A stretch of 64,000 nucleotides of DNA from JASHPR01 sp963842355 (lineage in GTDB: Bacteria > Actinomycetota > Actinomycetes > Streptosporangiales > Streptosporangiaceae): the NCBI GenBank assembly GCA_963842355.1, contig CAWJGC010000004.1, forward strand, positions 1,240,001-1,304,000. Direction: 5' to 3'. Every line of letters begins with the position of its first letter. The first letter of the stretch is position 1. Of the stretch, positions 17,829 through 26,617 are shown in pieces. Made by a program: the position numbers and the translations under genes. The notes beneath the pieces are model-generated. The model was not told the origin of the DNA. It searched no databases and saw only the letters and a program-made list of their open reading frames with translations.

Positions 17829-17918
17829 GCCCCTCCCCTCGAACCGGAAGTATCGCACGTATCAGACACCAACGGGGGCCCTAGCGGGCGCGCCGATCCC
17901 GGGGCCGCCACCGGAGCG

Positions 17919-19433
17919 CTACTTGTGGCGGCGGCCGTGCAGCATGGTGGCCAGGGTGAGGACCTTCTTCATGTCCTGGTCGGTACGGGTAAAAGAGGTC
18001 AGGTTGACCGGCGGGTTCATCCGCTGCCTGGTGATCGCCTTCGGGCGGGAGAACTCGCGCAGCCCGTCGGCGCCGTGGATCCGGCCGAACCCGGAGTCGC
18101 CGGACCCGCCGAACGGCAGCGAGGGCACGCTGGCGAACGAGATCACCGAGTTGACCGCCGTCATCCCGCTGCGCAGCGCCCGGGCCGCGGCCATCGCCGC
18201 CTTCTTGTTCCCGGCGAAGACCGACGCGCCGAGCCCGTAGCGGCTGGCGTTGGCCAGCCTGACGCCCTCGTCGAGATCGGCCACCCGGGCGACCGTGACC
18301 GTGGGGCCGAAGGTCTCCTCGGTGACCGCCCGGCTCTCCTCGGGAACGTCGGTGAGGAGCACCGGGCCCACGAACGGCTTGCGAATGCTGGCCAGGCCGC
18401 CCACGACCGACCGGCCCCCTCGGGCCAGCGCGTCGGCGACGTGCCGCTCGATGACGTCGACCTGCCCCGGCAGGGTCATCGGCCCGTAGTCGGCCTCGCG
18501 GTCCTCGCCGGGACGGACCCCCGACATCCGTTCGGTCAGCTTTTCGAGGAACGAATGGTAGACGTCCTCCGCCACGTAGACGCGTTCGATGCCGACGCAG
18601 GTCTGCCCGGCGTTGGACACCGCGCCCCAGGCCGCCGCGTCGGCCGCGGCGTCGAGGTCGGCGTCGGCCGCGACGATGAACGCGTCCTTGCCCCCGCACT
18701 CGGCGACCATCGGGGTGAGGTTCTGGGCGCAGGCGGCCATGACCTTCTTCGCCGTGGCGGCCGAGCCGGTAAACGCGATCTTGTTGACCGCGCTGCGGGC
18801 GAGGCGGTCGCCGGTCTCGCCCGCGCCGGTGATCAGTTGCAGCACCGGCTGCTCCGGCACCACCTCGGCGAACGAGCTGACCAGCCAGCCGCCGACCGCG
18901 GGGGTGAGCTCGCTCGGCTTGAACACCACCGCGTTGCCGGCCGCGAGCGCGTACACGATCGAGCCCATCGGCGTGAACACCGGGTAGTTCCACGGCCCGA
19001 TGACGCCGACCACGCCGAGCGGCTGGTACTCGAGGGTGGCGGCCTGGTTGATGGCCACCAGGCCGCTGCGGACCCGGCGCGGGCGCAGGACCTTGCGGGC
19101 GTGGCGGGCCGCCCAGTCGATGTGCACCACCGCGAGCAGGATCTCGAGCTGGGCGTCGGCCAGCGGCTTGCCGGTCTCGTTGTGCACGAGCTCGGCCAGG
19201 CGGCCGATGTACCGCATGATGTGCGACTTCCAGGCGAGCAGCCGGGTACGCCGGTCCTTGGCCGGCAGGCCCGCCCACCAGGAGGCGGCCTGGTGCGCGC
19301 GCTCGACGGTCTCGGCCACCTCGTCTTCGCCGAAGACCGGAAAGGTGGCGATGACCTCGGACGTCGCGGGATTCAGCGTGTCGAAGGTCGGCGCGGGCCG
19401 GGCCTGGCCCTGCGTCCGCAGCGTCGTCACCAT
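17919..19433 (-). CDS. NAD(P)-dependent aldehyde dehydrogenase (succinate-semialdehyde type)
   Basis: 504 residues with the full family fold: GPWNYPVFTP near 147, the catalytic Glu245 in AECGGKDAF, Cys279 in SNAGQTCVG and the PFGGSGDSGFGR motif near the C-terminus. First gene of the minus-strand group with the two oxidoreductases downstream, so the aldehyde may be formed by one of them. The sequence most resembles the broad succinate-semialdehyde dehydrogenase group; the exact substrate is open. Confidence 0.92.
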   Translation of the reverse strand: MVTTLRTQGQARPAPTFDTLNPATSEVIATFPVFGEDEVAETVERAHQAASWWAGLPAKDRRTRLLAWKSHIMRYIGRLAELVHNETGKPLADAQLEILLAVVHIDWAARHARKVLRPRRVRSGLVAINQAATLEYQPLGVVGVIGPWNYPVFTPMGSIVYALAAGNAVVFKPSELTPAVGGWLVSSFAEVVPEQPVLQLITGAGETGDRLARSAVNKIAFTGSAATAKKVMAACAQNLTPMVAECGGKDAFIVAADADLDAAADAAAWGAVSNAGQTCVGIERVYVAEDVYHSFLEKLTERMSGVRPGEDREADYGPMTLPGQVDVIERHVADALARGGRSVVGGLASIRKPFVGPVLLTDVPEESRAVTEETFGPTVTVARVADLDEGVRLANASRYGLGASVFAGNKKAAMAAARALRSGMTAVNSVISFASVPSLPFGGSGDSGFGRIHGADGLREFSRPKAITRQRMNPPVNLTSFTRTDQDMKKVLTLATMLHGRRHK

Positions 19434-19533
19434 CGCCGTGCACCACCGTTCTGGGCCGGGTATGTTCCTGCCGGGCGGAAGATAGGTATTGAGTTAGCGA
19501 CACCTGCTCTCCTGAAACTACCGGAGTGCCGCA

Positions 19534-20025
19534 TTGACCGAGCATGCCGACACGGAGCAGCCAGGCGCACCGCCCGGCCAGCCCGGCGCGGACCTGCGCT
19601 GGCTGCGTGAGGCGATCGGGCTGTCCCGGCGCTGCCCGCCGTCGGCGTCGGCGTTCTCCGTCGGGGCCGTGCTGGTCAGCGCCGCGGGCCGGGTCATCGC
19701 GACGGGCTACTCCCGGGAGCGCGACCCGAAGGACCACGCCGAGGAGGTCGCGCTGGCCCGGGCCGCGGGTGATCCGCTGCTGGCCGGAGCGACGCTGTAC
19801 AGCTCGCTGGAGCCGTGCCTGGCGCGCGCGTCGCGGCCCCGCTCCTGCGCCGAGCTCATCATCGACGCCGGGATCGGCCGGGTGGTCATCGCCTGGCTGG
19901 AGCCGCCCCTGTTCGTCGCGGGCGGCGGCGGCGCCGCGCTGCGGCAGGCCGGGGTCACCGTGGCCGAGATTCCCTGGCTCGCCGAGCTGGCGCGCTCGGT
20001 GAACGCCCACCTGTTCCCCGGCTGA
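19534..20025 (+). CDS. CMP/dCMP-type zinc deaminase (RibD-N-like)
   Basis: Zinc-dependent deaminase fold: DHAEEVAL (catalytic Glu with its His ligand) and SSLEPCLARASRPRSC with the two zinc Cys. The wider gap between the two cysteines and the short length (163 residues) resemble the N-terminal deaminase domain of RibD, but no reductase domain follows. It starts with TTG; no better codon is seen. It is divergent from the aldehyde dehydrogenase, and its 3' end overlaps the sigma factor gene on the other strand by 71 bp. Confidence 0.85.
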   Translation: MTEHADTEQPGAPPGQPGADLRWLREAIGLSRRCPPSASAFSVGAVLVSAAGRVIATGYSRERDPKDHAEEVALARAAGDPLLAGATLYSSLEPCLARASRPRSCAELIIDAGIGRVVIAWLEPPLFVAGGGGAALRQAGVTVAEIPWLAELARSVNAHLFPG

Positions 20026-20593
20026 GCCCCCGTCCGCACCGTTCCGGCTCCAGGGCGCTGCGCAGGGCGGCCTTGCCCCGGGCCGTGTGGCTCTTGACCG
20101 CGCCCAGGCTGATCTGCATGGCGGAGGCTACCTGTTCCTCCGAGAGATCCAGGTAGAACCTGAGCACGAGCGCCTCCCGCTGCCGGGGCGGGAGCGAGCG
20201 CAGGGCCGCGACCACCGCGTGGCGCTCAAGCTGCGTGATCGCGCCCTGCTCGGCGCTGGGCACGTCGGGCTCGTGCTTGGGCGCGTGCCGGTCGGCCACG
20301 ATCCGGCGCCGCAGGACCGACCGGGACCGGTTCACCACCGACCGGCGCAGGTAGTTGACGGCCTTGTCGTTGTCCCGCAGGCGGCGCCAGGCGCCGTGGA
20401 TGGCGATGAAGCAGTCCTGCACCACTTCCTCGGCGGTGCCGACGTCTCCGACCAGGACGACCGACATCCGGACGAGCGAGGAGTACTCGGTGCTGTACAT
20501 CGCGGTGATCGCCAGATCGACGTCCGACGGAGCCGGAACGTCGTGGCTCGGGCAGGCAGCTACGCGCGGTGCGCGGATGGCGATTGCAGACAT
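19955..20593 (-). CDS. SigE-family (ECF-like) RNA polymerase sigma factor
   Basis: Region 2 is visible as TEYSSLVRMSVVLVGD...AEEVVQDCFIAIHGAW and region 4 as LRSLPPRQREALVLRFYLDLSEEQVASAMQISLGAVKSHTARG (quoted by pieces). Length 212 residues. No anti-sigma gene is adjacent. The last 30 residues (Arg/Gly/Ser/Pro-rich) run antisense into the deaminase gene. Start ATG at 20593. The AT-rich gap upstream is shared with the divergent XRE gene, so the two may be co-regulated. Confidence 0.9.
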   Translation of the reverse strand: MSAIAIRAPRVAACPSHDVPAPSDVDLAITAMYSTEYSSLVRMSVVLVGDVGTAEEVVQDCFIAIHGAWRRLRDNDKAVNYLRRSVVNRSRSVLRRRIVADRHAPKHEPDVPSAEQGAITQLERHAVVAALRSLPPRQREALVLRFYLDLSEEQVASAMQISLGAVKSHTARGKAALRSALEPERCGRGLSRGTGGRSPSAPARRARESRPR

Positions 20594-20826
20594 CGGCCTG
20601 ACCTAGGGGGATCTCAGCCCGCCGCGCTGGCCAGGCAGGCCGGCGCGCCCGGGGACGGTACGTCTTCAGGCTAGGAAGAGAGCGTAAGGAATGTCAAGAT
20701 TCTGGCAACATATAGCGAAGCTAGAGCCATAAGTAGGCAATATATGACCCGATTTACGTGGCAAGTACGATTATGCGGAAGGGCTGCGCTCTGGATTCTT
20801 CCGGTATGTTCCGGCAGGATGTGGTC
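20594..20826. promoter_or_regulatory. AT-rich divergent promoter region
   Basis: This 233-bp gap separates the sigma factor (minus) from the XRE gene (plus). Base composition drops sharply (for example ggcaacatatagcgaagc and ggcaatatatgacccg). I see no clear -35/-10 pair, but divergent promoters must lie here. Confidence 0.55.
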
Positions 20827-21225
20827 ATGGCAGGTGAGAACTGGGAGCGGCTCGGCGACTACGTGGTGGCGAGGCGTACCGCACTCGGCATGAGGGACCG
20901 CCGCGCGTTCGCCGCCGCGACCGGCGTGACCGACCGCACGCTCGGAAAGCTCGAGAACGGCAAGCGCGTGTCGGCCAGCACGCTCGGCTCGGTCGAGAAC
21001 CACCTCGGCTGGGCCCCCGGCTCATGCCGCCGGATCCTGACCGGCGGGGAGCCGGTCATCGTGTCGGCCCCGGCCTGCCAGCCCCGGTACCAGGATCCGA
21101 CGCTGCAGCACATCGCCGAGACGCCCGGGCTGCCCCCCGATGTGGTGCGCGGCCTGATCGCGCTGGCCCGGAACTGGCGCGAGCAGCAGGACGAGCGCGG
21201 GGAGTCGCAGCGCCGCGGGGCCTGA
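20827..21225 (+). CDS. XRE-family helix-turn-helix protein
   Basis: 132 residues. The N-terminal HTH is clear: LGDYVVARRTALGMRDRRAF...TGVTDRTLGKLENGKRVSASTL. The C-terminal half has no known domain. I chose the ATG at 20827 (MAGENWERLGDYV) over an upstream in-frame ATG at 20758 because the domain starts there. DNA target unknown. Confidence 0.85.
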   Translation: MAGENWERLGDYVVARRTALGMRDRRAFAAATGVTDRTLGKLENGKRVSASTLGSVENHLGWAPGSCRRILTGGEPVIVSAPACQPRYQDPTLQHIAETPGLPPDVVRGLIALARNWREQQDERGESQRRGA

Positions 21226-21247
21226 CCGCGGGCCCCGCCGAACCCGG

Positions 21248-21952
21248 TCAGGCCCCGGCCGAGAGCGCCGGCAGGCACACTTTGATGCCCAGGACGATGA
21301 CACAGACCCCCGCGCCTCCCGAGGGGGACGGTGATGGCGACGGCGAGGGGGCCGGAGCGGGCTGGGTCGAGGTCGGCGACGGGGCCGGATCGGGCGCGGG
21401 GGCGGGCGCGGGCGCCGGGCCGGCCGGAGACGTCGGGGCCGGGCGCGGCTGCCCGGTGCCGGCGGGCCGCCCGGCCCCGGGTGAGACGCTCGCGACGGCG
21501 ACCGGACGGGCCTGGCGCCGATGCGGGGCGTTGCCGCCGGACGGCTGAGCCGACGGCCGGGCCGACCGGACGGCGCTGCGCCCGGGCGTCGGCAGGCCGG
21601 CCGCGGACGGGCCGTGCGGATGCGGTGCCGCCACGACGAACACCGCGGCGGCCGAGGCTCCCACCACCGTGGCCGTCGCGGCCGCGCCCCAGGCCACGGA
21701 CCGGGTGCCGACCGTACGTCCGGCCTGCCGAAGCAGCGCCCGGATGGCCAGGAACAGGGCGACTCCGACCGGGGGCAGCCCGGTCCGCCGCCAGCCCGCG
21801 CGCCGTGAGGCGCGGACCGCCTCCATCACGGCCGTCCGCTGGCCCCGGGCGTCGAGCCGGTCGGACACGTAGACGACCAGGTTGCCGCGGTGGTCCCGGT
21901 AGGCCAGGGCCCTGAGCCCCTCGGGCAGCACGACCCGTTCCAGGCGGATCAT
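21248..21952 (-). CDS. Unknown membrane protein with Pro/Ser/Ala-rich tail
   Basis: I do not recognise this protein. The ATG at 21952 overlaps the stop of the upstream gene by 4 bp (ATGA). Residues 1-65 form a soluble part (MIRLERVVLPEGLRALAYRD...), then there is a hydrophobic stretch around 85-110 (AATATVVGASAAAVFVVAA), then a long Pro/Ala/Ser-rich segment with PAPAPAPDPAPSPTSTQPA, and a Cys-containing end (VCVIVLGIKVCLPALSAGA). The layout suggests a membrane protein with an extended extracellular stalk. Function unknown. Confidence 0.7.
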   Translation of the reverse strand: MIRLERVVLPEGLRALAYRDHRGNLVVYVSDRLDARGQRTAVMEAVRASRRAGWRRTGLPPVGVALFLAIRALLRQAGRTVGTRSVAWGAAATATVVGASAAAVFVVAAPHPHGPSAAGLPTPGRSAVRSARPSAQPSGGNAPHRRQARPVAVASVSPGAGRPAGTGQPRPAPTSPAGPAPAPAPAPDPAPSPTSTQPAPAPSPSPSPSPSGGAGVCVIVLGIKVCLPALSAGA

Positions 21953-22281
21953 GACGCGCTTCTCAGCCGGGACGCCAGGCGACGGATCGCGGACCACCAC
22001 TCGTGCGGATCACCGCCCTCGCCGCCCACCACGGCGATGAGCTCACGGCCGTCCACGTGCAAGTGCACCGGGGCGCCGTCGCGGCGCGGATCCCGCGCCG
22101 CGGCCAGCAGCGACGGCGGCACGGGATCGGCCGGCCCCGGATCGTCGACTTCCACGCCGGCCGCCGCGGCGATCTTCTCGAACAGTTCTACCCGCCGCTC
22201 GAGCTCGGCCTGGCCTGCTCTGGCCTCCGCGACCTCGTTCTCGAGCCGCCGGATCCGCTGGCTGCGTCTTGCCTTCCGCAC
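21949..22281 (-). CDS. Unknown small coiled-coil protein
   Basis: 110 residues. The first half is a charged coiled coil (RIRRLENEVAEARAGQAEL); the second half ends in a short basic helix (WWSAIRRLASRLRSAS). Translationally coupled to the membrane protein downstream. No family recognised. The pair faces the XRE gene and is downstream of nothing obvious; it may form a small two-gene unit. Confidence 0.65.
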   Translation of the reverse strand: MRKARRSQRIRRLENEVAEARAGQAELERRVELFEKIAAAAGVEVDDPGPADPVPPSLLAAARDPRRDGAPVHLHVDGRELIAVVGGEGGDPHEWWSAIRRLASRLRSAS

Positions 22282-22387
22282 GGTCTTCGCAGACCCCTCT
22301 CACGGTCCACACCCGGCGGGCGTCCCGCTATCCGTCAGATGCGGATATGGACCTTCAAATGCTAATCCCGGATCCGGTGGGATTGCA

Positions 22388-22487
22388 CGCAGATCGACGG
22401 GGTCGCCTGAGTCGCCGGGCCGCCGGGGTCAGCCGGGCCGCCGGGGTCAGCCAGGCCGCCCGGGTCACCCGGGTCACCCGGGTCGCC
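22388..22487 (-). repeat. GC-rich imperfect repeats after the nucS stop
   Basis: Copies of ccgccggggtcagccggg (plus strand) followed by shorter cgggtcacc units run right up to the nucS TGA (22488-22490). Nothing else is seen in the 206-bp gap between nucS and the upstream-coupled unknown gene pair. Confidence 0.8.
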
Positions 22488-23147
22488 TCAGAACAGCCGT
22501 AGCGCGCCGTCGTCGGCCCCGCGCATCGCGTCGTAGTCCAGGATGACGCAGCGGATGCCCCGGTCCTCGGCCAGAACGCGGGCCTGCGGCCTGATCTCCT
22601 GCGCGGCGAATATGCCCTGCACCGGGGTCAGCAGCGGGTCGCGGTTCAGCAGGTCCAGGTAGCGGGTCAGCTGCTCGACTCCGTCGATCTCGCCGCGCCG
22701 CTTGATCTCGATGGCCACGCAGGCGCCCCCGGCGTCCCGGCACATCAGGTCGACCGGCCCGATCGCGGTCGGGTACTCGCGCCGCACCAGCCGCCAGCCC
22801 TCGCCCAGCACGTGCACCTGCGCCGCCAGCAGTTCCTGGAGGTGCGACTCGACCCCGTCCTTGCGCAGGCCCGGGTCAACTCCGAGTTCGAACGAGCTGT
22901 CGCTGAGGATCTCCTCGATCTCGACGGTCAGCGCCTCGCCCGCCTTGCCCGTCACGACCCACCGGCCCGGTTCCTCCACCAGGCGGCAGGGCGGCGACAT
23001 CCAGTTCAGCGGCTTGTAGCTGCCGCCATCGGAGTGCACCAGGACCGAGCCGTCCGCCTTGACGATCAGCAGCCGCGGCGCCGGCGGAAGATGGGCGGAC
23101 AGGCGCCCCGCATAGTCCACGCTGCACCGGGCGATGACAAGCCGCAT
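22488..23147 (-). CDS. nucS: Mismatch-specific endonuclease NucS/EndoMS
   Basis: Makes double-strand breaks at mismatches in place of MutS/MutL in actinobacteria and archaea. The 219-residue protein has an N-terminal dimerisation domain and a RecB-like nuclease with Asp133 (GPVDLMCRD), Glu147 and Lys149 (AIEIKRRGEIDGVEQLTRYL). It ends in GALRLF, which fits the clamp-binding tail seen in family members. Start ATG at 23147. Identification is secure. Confidence 0.95.
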   Translation of the reverse strand: MRLVIARCSVDYAGRLSAHLPPAPRLLIVKADGSVLVHSDGGSYKPLNWMSPPCRLVEEPGRWVVTGKAGEALTVEIEEILSDSSFELGVDPGLRKDGVESHLQELLAAQVHVLGEGWRLVRREYPTAIGPVDLMCRDAGGACVAIEIKRRGEIDGVEQLTRYLDLLNRDPLLTPVQGIFAAQEIRPQARVLAEDRGIRCVILDYDAMRGADDGALRLF

Positions 23148-23202
23148 CGGCCAACTCTAGCGGCGCGCGGCCGGCCGGGGGCGATGCCATAACCTGACGG
23201 CC

Positions 23203-23599
23203 GTGAGCCCCCGTAAGGCACGGCGCTTGCCCGCCGACGTCCCGCGCCGGCCCGCGGGGGGCCGGCCGGGCGGGGGCACGGGCCGGCCGGGCGGCAGGGC
23301 CGGCCGGGCGGGGCACGGGGCCGGGCGAGGCCGCGGGCGGGCCGCCAGCGGCCGGGCTCGGGCCGCCGCAGGCCCAGGCCTGGCCGGACGGGGAGTGGGT
23401 GGTCCGCCAGGTGCCGGGCGCCGCGGCCACGAAGACGTACCGGTGCCCAGGCTGCGATCAGGAGATCCGGCCCGGCGTGCCGCACGTCGTCGTGTGGCCG
23501 GGCCAGGCCCCTGGTCCGGCCGAGCGCAGGCACTGGCACAATTCGTGCTGGCAGCGGCGGCCGCGTCGGCCGGGACCGGGCCGCAGGACCCGCCAGTGA
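23203..23599 (+). pseudogene. Conserved zinc-binding small protein with a frameshift
   Basis: A GTG at 23203 begins MSPRKARRLPADVPRRP, the expected N-terminus of a small actinobacterial protein found next to nucS. The conserved body (WVVRQVPGAAATKTYRCPGCDQE and HWHNSCW, with a C-x2-C pair) is in the next frame and ends at 23599. No start codon exists in the second frame upstream of 23399. One extra base (or two missing) in the GC-rich stretch around 23254-23380, for instance the six-G run at 23256, would explain it. It may be a true mutation or a sequencing error. Function unknown; the Cys/His pattern suggests zinc. Confidence 0.7.
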
Positions 23600-23617
23600 G
23601 GAAGCAGAGACACAGCG

Positions 23618-24331
23618 ATGAGCGAGATACGGGCCGGCACGGTCCTGCCCGCCGACAGGAAGCCGCTGACGCTGCGCACCGCCGACGGCCTGAACCTGGT
23701 CGGCGAGCTCGCGCTGCCCGCGGGCCAGGCCCCGGCGGCCACGCTGATCGGCCTGCACCCGCTGCCCACGGTCGGCGGGATGATGGACAGCCACGTGCTG
23801 CGCAAAGCCTCCTACCGGCTGCCCGCGCTGGCCGATCTCGCCGTGCTCCGGTTCAACACCCGCGGCACCGCGTCCGACCACGGGGCGAGCGAGGGTGAGT
23901 TCGGCCACGGTGAGCCTGAGCGTCACGACGTGGCCGCCGCGATCGGATACTGCGTCACCACCGGACTGCCGCTGCGGTGGCTCCTCGGCTGGTCGTTCGG
24001 CGCCGACCTGGCCCTGAAATGGGGCAACGTCCCGTCGGTCGAGGGCGCAATCCTGCTCTCGCCCGCGCTGCACCGGGCCGGCGATGCGGACCTGGACGGC
24101 TGGGCGGCCTCGGGCCGCCCGCTGCTGGTGCTGGTGCCCGAGCTTGACGACTACCTGCCGCCGGACGAGGCCCGGGCCAGGTTCGCCCGGGTGCCGCAGG
24201 CGGAGATCATCGCGGTGGACAAGGCCAAGCACCTGTGGGTGGGGGAGCCTTACGTCCGCATCGTGCTGAACGAGATCGTGCGGCGGGTCAATCCCGGCGC
24301 CTGGCCGCTTCCCACCGAATGGAAGGACTGA
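23618..24331 (+). CDS. Alpha/beta-hydrolase
   Basis: 237 residues with the nucleophile Ser in GWSFGADLAL, an acid in VPELDDYLPP and a final His in DKAKHLWVGEP. Also typical of this subgroup is IGLHPLPTVGGMMDSHVL and RFNTRGTASDHG (oxyanion-hole region). It resembles small serine hydrolases. It lies 2 bp before the SDR gene and is probably co-transcribed. Substrate unknown. Confidence 0.88.
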   Translation: MSEIRAGTVLPADRKPLTLRTADGLNLVGELALPAGQAPAATLIGLHPLPTVGGMMDSHVLRKASYRLPALADLAVLRFNTRGTASDHGASEGEFGHGEPERHDVAAAIGYCVTTGLPLRWLLGWSFGADLALKWGNVPSVEGAILLSPALHRAGDADLDGWAASGRPLLVLVPELDDYLPPDEARARFARVPQAEIIAVDKAKHLWVGEPYVRIVLNEIVRRVNPGAWPLPTEWKD

Positions 24332-24333
24332 CC

Positions 24334-25099
24334 GTGAGCCTCTTCGACCTCACCGGCAAGAACGCATTCGTCACCGGCGCGTCCCGCGGGATCGGCCAGA
24401 CGATCGCGGTGGCCCTGGCCGAGGCCGGCGCCGACGTCGCGCTCGTGGCCCGGAGCACCAGCGGCCTCGCCGATACCGCGGAGGCGATCGACGCCATCGG
24501 CCGTAAGGCGTTCGTGATCCCCGCGGACGTCACCGACCAGGAGGCCGTCGCCAGCGCGGCGGCCGCCGCGATCGACCGGCTCGGGCAGGTGGACGTGGTG
24601 GTGAACAACGCGGGCGGGTCCAACTTCATGGTCGGCTTCCGCGACCTGCGGCTGTCTGGCTGGGAGAAGCTGATCCGGCTCAACCTCGATTCCGCCGTGT
24701 ACGTCTGCCACGCTTTCGCCGGGCACCTGCTGGATCGCGGCCAGGGATCGGTGATCAACGTCGCCTCGGTCGCCGGGGTGGCGGCGTCGCCGTTCCTGTC
24801 CCCGTACGGGGCGGCCAAGGCGGGCCTGATCTCGCTCACGAAGTCGCTGGCCGTGGAGTGGGCCGCCGACGGCGTCCGGGTCAACGCCCTCTGCCCCGGC
24901 TGGACGGCCACCGAGCTCAACCGCAACCTGTGGGAGGATCCCACGGCCTGGCCCGGCCACGATCGCCACGGTGCCGATGCACCGGTGGGCGCGGCGGGAG
25001 GAGATGGCCGGGCCTGCGGTCTTCCTGGCCAGCAACGCGTCGTCCTACATGACCGGACAGGTCCTGATCGTCGACGGCGGCCAGACCGCCGGAGCGTAA
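24334..25099 (+). pseudogene. Short-chain dehydrogenase/reductase with a frameshift
   Basis: NAD(P)-dependent SDR: the TGASRGIGQ cofactor motif, NNAG, a Ser in NVASVAGV and YGAAK catalytic pair are all in the GTG-started frame from 24334. After LNRNLWEDPTA (about 24950) the frame is wrong. The expected end (ATIATVPMHRWARREEMAGP...TGQVLIVDGG) continues in the next frame to TAA at 25097. The span is 766 bp, one base too many. So it is broken by one inserted base near 24940-24956, or that is a sequencing error. Probably same operon as the hydrolase. Confidence 0.8.
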
Positions 25100-25180
25100 C
25101 TCCCGCGCAACGCGGTTCCCGCGCAAACAACGGCGCGCGCCCCGGCCAGCGGGGCGCGCGCCGTTACCAGGCAGAAGAGG

Positions 25181-26617
25181 CTACTCCGTCCACCATTCCT
25201 GCTCGTCGTCGCCCTTGCCGGCCTTGGCGTTGGCCGTCTGCTTGGCCGGGGCAGCCTGCTGGGGGCTGTCCGGCCGGCCGGGGGCGGCGTGCTGCCCGGC
25301 CGGGGCCTCCGGCCGGATCGGCGCGACGGTCGTGGGCGGCGGGGGGGCCTTGGGCGCGGGCGCGGCCATGGTGGGCGGGGCGCCGTTGCCGGAAGGTGAC
25401 GCCGCGGTCACGGCCTTCGTAGGAGGAGCCTGAACGGCAGGCGCGGACTTGGTCGTGAGCGCGTCGGCGATTCCTGGCATCTGGCCACCCAGCAACTGGC
25501 TGATCTGGGCCAGGTGCGCCGCGACGCTCTCCTTCTGCTTGTTCAGCTCGTCGACGTGACGCTGCGCGGAGGTGCGGACCCGGTCGGCCTCGGCCTTGGT
25601 GTCGGCCAGGAGCTGATCGGCCTGCGACTTGGCCTGAGCCACGATCTGGTCCGCGTTCTTCTTCGCGTTGCTGACGAGCTGGCGCGAGTGCTGGTCGGCA
25701 TCCCGGCGGGTCTGCTCCGCCTGGGCGCTCGCCTTGCTGGCCCGCTGCTCGGCGGTGGCGGCGCGCTGCTCAGCCTCGGACACCATCTTCTGGGTCGCCG
25801 TCTGCGCCGCGGCCAGCCGCTCGGCCTCCTGCCGCTCGGCCTCTTCGCGCCGGGACGCGAGCTGGATGTCGAACTCCGCCTCGGCCTGAGCCCGCTGGGC
25901 CTCGCTCTCCTCCAGGATCCGCTGGGCCTGGCTGCGCATCTCGTCGGCCTGGCGCTTGGAGGTGGTCAGGATCTCGTCGCGCTCCCGCTTGGAGGACGCC
26001 TTCATCTGGGCGACCTCGCGCTCGGTGGTGGTGCGGAGCTTGGCGATGTCGCGCTCGATGGCGGCTCGCTTCTCGGCGACCTCGTGGTCGGCGGTGGCAC
26101 GGAGCTTGGCCACCTCGCGCTCGGTGGTGGAGGTCAGCTCGTCGGCCTCGCGCCGGGCCGCGGTCCTGATGCTGTCGGCCTCGCGCTCGGCCGACGACCG
26201 CAGGTCATCGGTCTCCCGCTTGGCGTTGGCGCGCAGCTCGGTGGCCTCGTTCTCGGCCGCCGCCCGGAGTTCGGCCGCTTCGACCTTGGCCGTCGCGTTG
26301 AACTCGTTGGCGGCGGTCCTGGCCTCCTGCAGGATCTCGGTAGCCTGTTCCTCCGCGAGCCTGAGCAGCTGCTCGATGCGCGAGCCGAGGCCGGAGTAGG
26401 TGGGACGCTCCTGCTCCTGGATCTGGCGGTGTGCGTCGGCCAGCTCCCTGTGCAGCGCCTGGACCTGATCCCGGTGCTGGCGCAGTTCGCCGTCGAGCTG
26501 CTTGAGGTGCTCGTTGACCTGGTGCGGGTCGTATCCGCGCATGACCCTCGCGAAGTCGCGCTGCGGGGTCTCCTCGAAGAAGTTGCTGAGCTGGGCATCA
26601 ATGTCGGGTGGCTGCAT
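25181..26617 (-). CDS. Scy/FilP-type coiled-coil cytoskeletal protein (DivIVA-like N-terminus)
   Basis: 478 residues. The N-terminal segment FARVMRGYDPHQVNEHLKQL is the DivIVA-like motif. It is followed by about 300 residues of almost unbroken coiled coil with a repeated heptad-like/51-residue pattern (EREVAKLRATADHEV, EREADSIRTAARREADEL) and a Pro/Ala-rich tail ending EWWTE. In streptomycetes Scy and FilP lie next to the epimerase and thiolase genes as here, and organise polar growth. I set the start at ATG 26617; longer forms would have no homology. Identification as this group is good; which paralogue it is cannot be decided. Confidence 0.85.
   Translation of the reverse strand: MQPPDIDAQLSNFFEETPQRDFARVMRGYDPHQVNEHLKQLDGELRQHRDQVQALHRELADAHRQIQEQERPTYSGLGSRIEQLLRLAEEQATEILQEARTAANEFNATAKVEAAELRAAAENEATELRANAKRETDDLRSSAEREADSIRTAARREADELTSTTEREVAKLRATADHEVAEKRAAIERDIAKLRTTTEREVAQMKASSKRERDEILTTSKRQADEMRSQAQRILEESEAQRAQAEAEFDIQLASRREEAERQEAERLAAAQTATQKMVSEAEQRAATAEQRASKASAQAEQTRRDADQHSRQLVSNAKKNADQIVAQAKSQADQLLADTKAEADRVRTSAQRHVDELNKQKESVAAHLAQISQLLGGQMPGIADALTTKSAPAVQAPPTKAVTAASPSGNGAPPTMAAPAPKAPPPPTTVAPIRPEAPAGQHAAPGRPDSPQQAAPAKQTANAKAGKGDDEQEWWTE

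Noticed and set aside
24334..25099. Programmed ribosomal frameshifting in the SDR and similar genes
   Set aside because: No slippery heptamer with a following structure is evident, and SDRs are not known to use it. Mutation or sequencing error is simpler.
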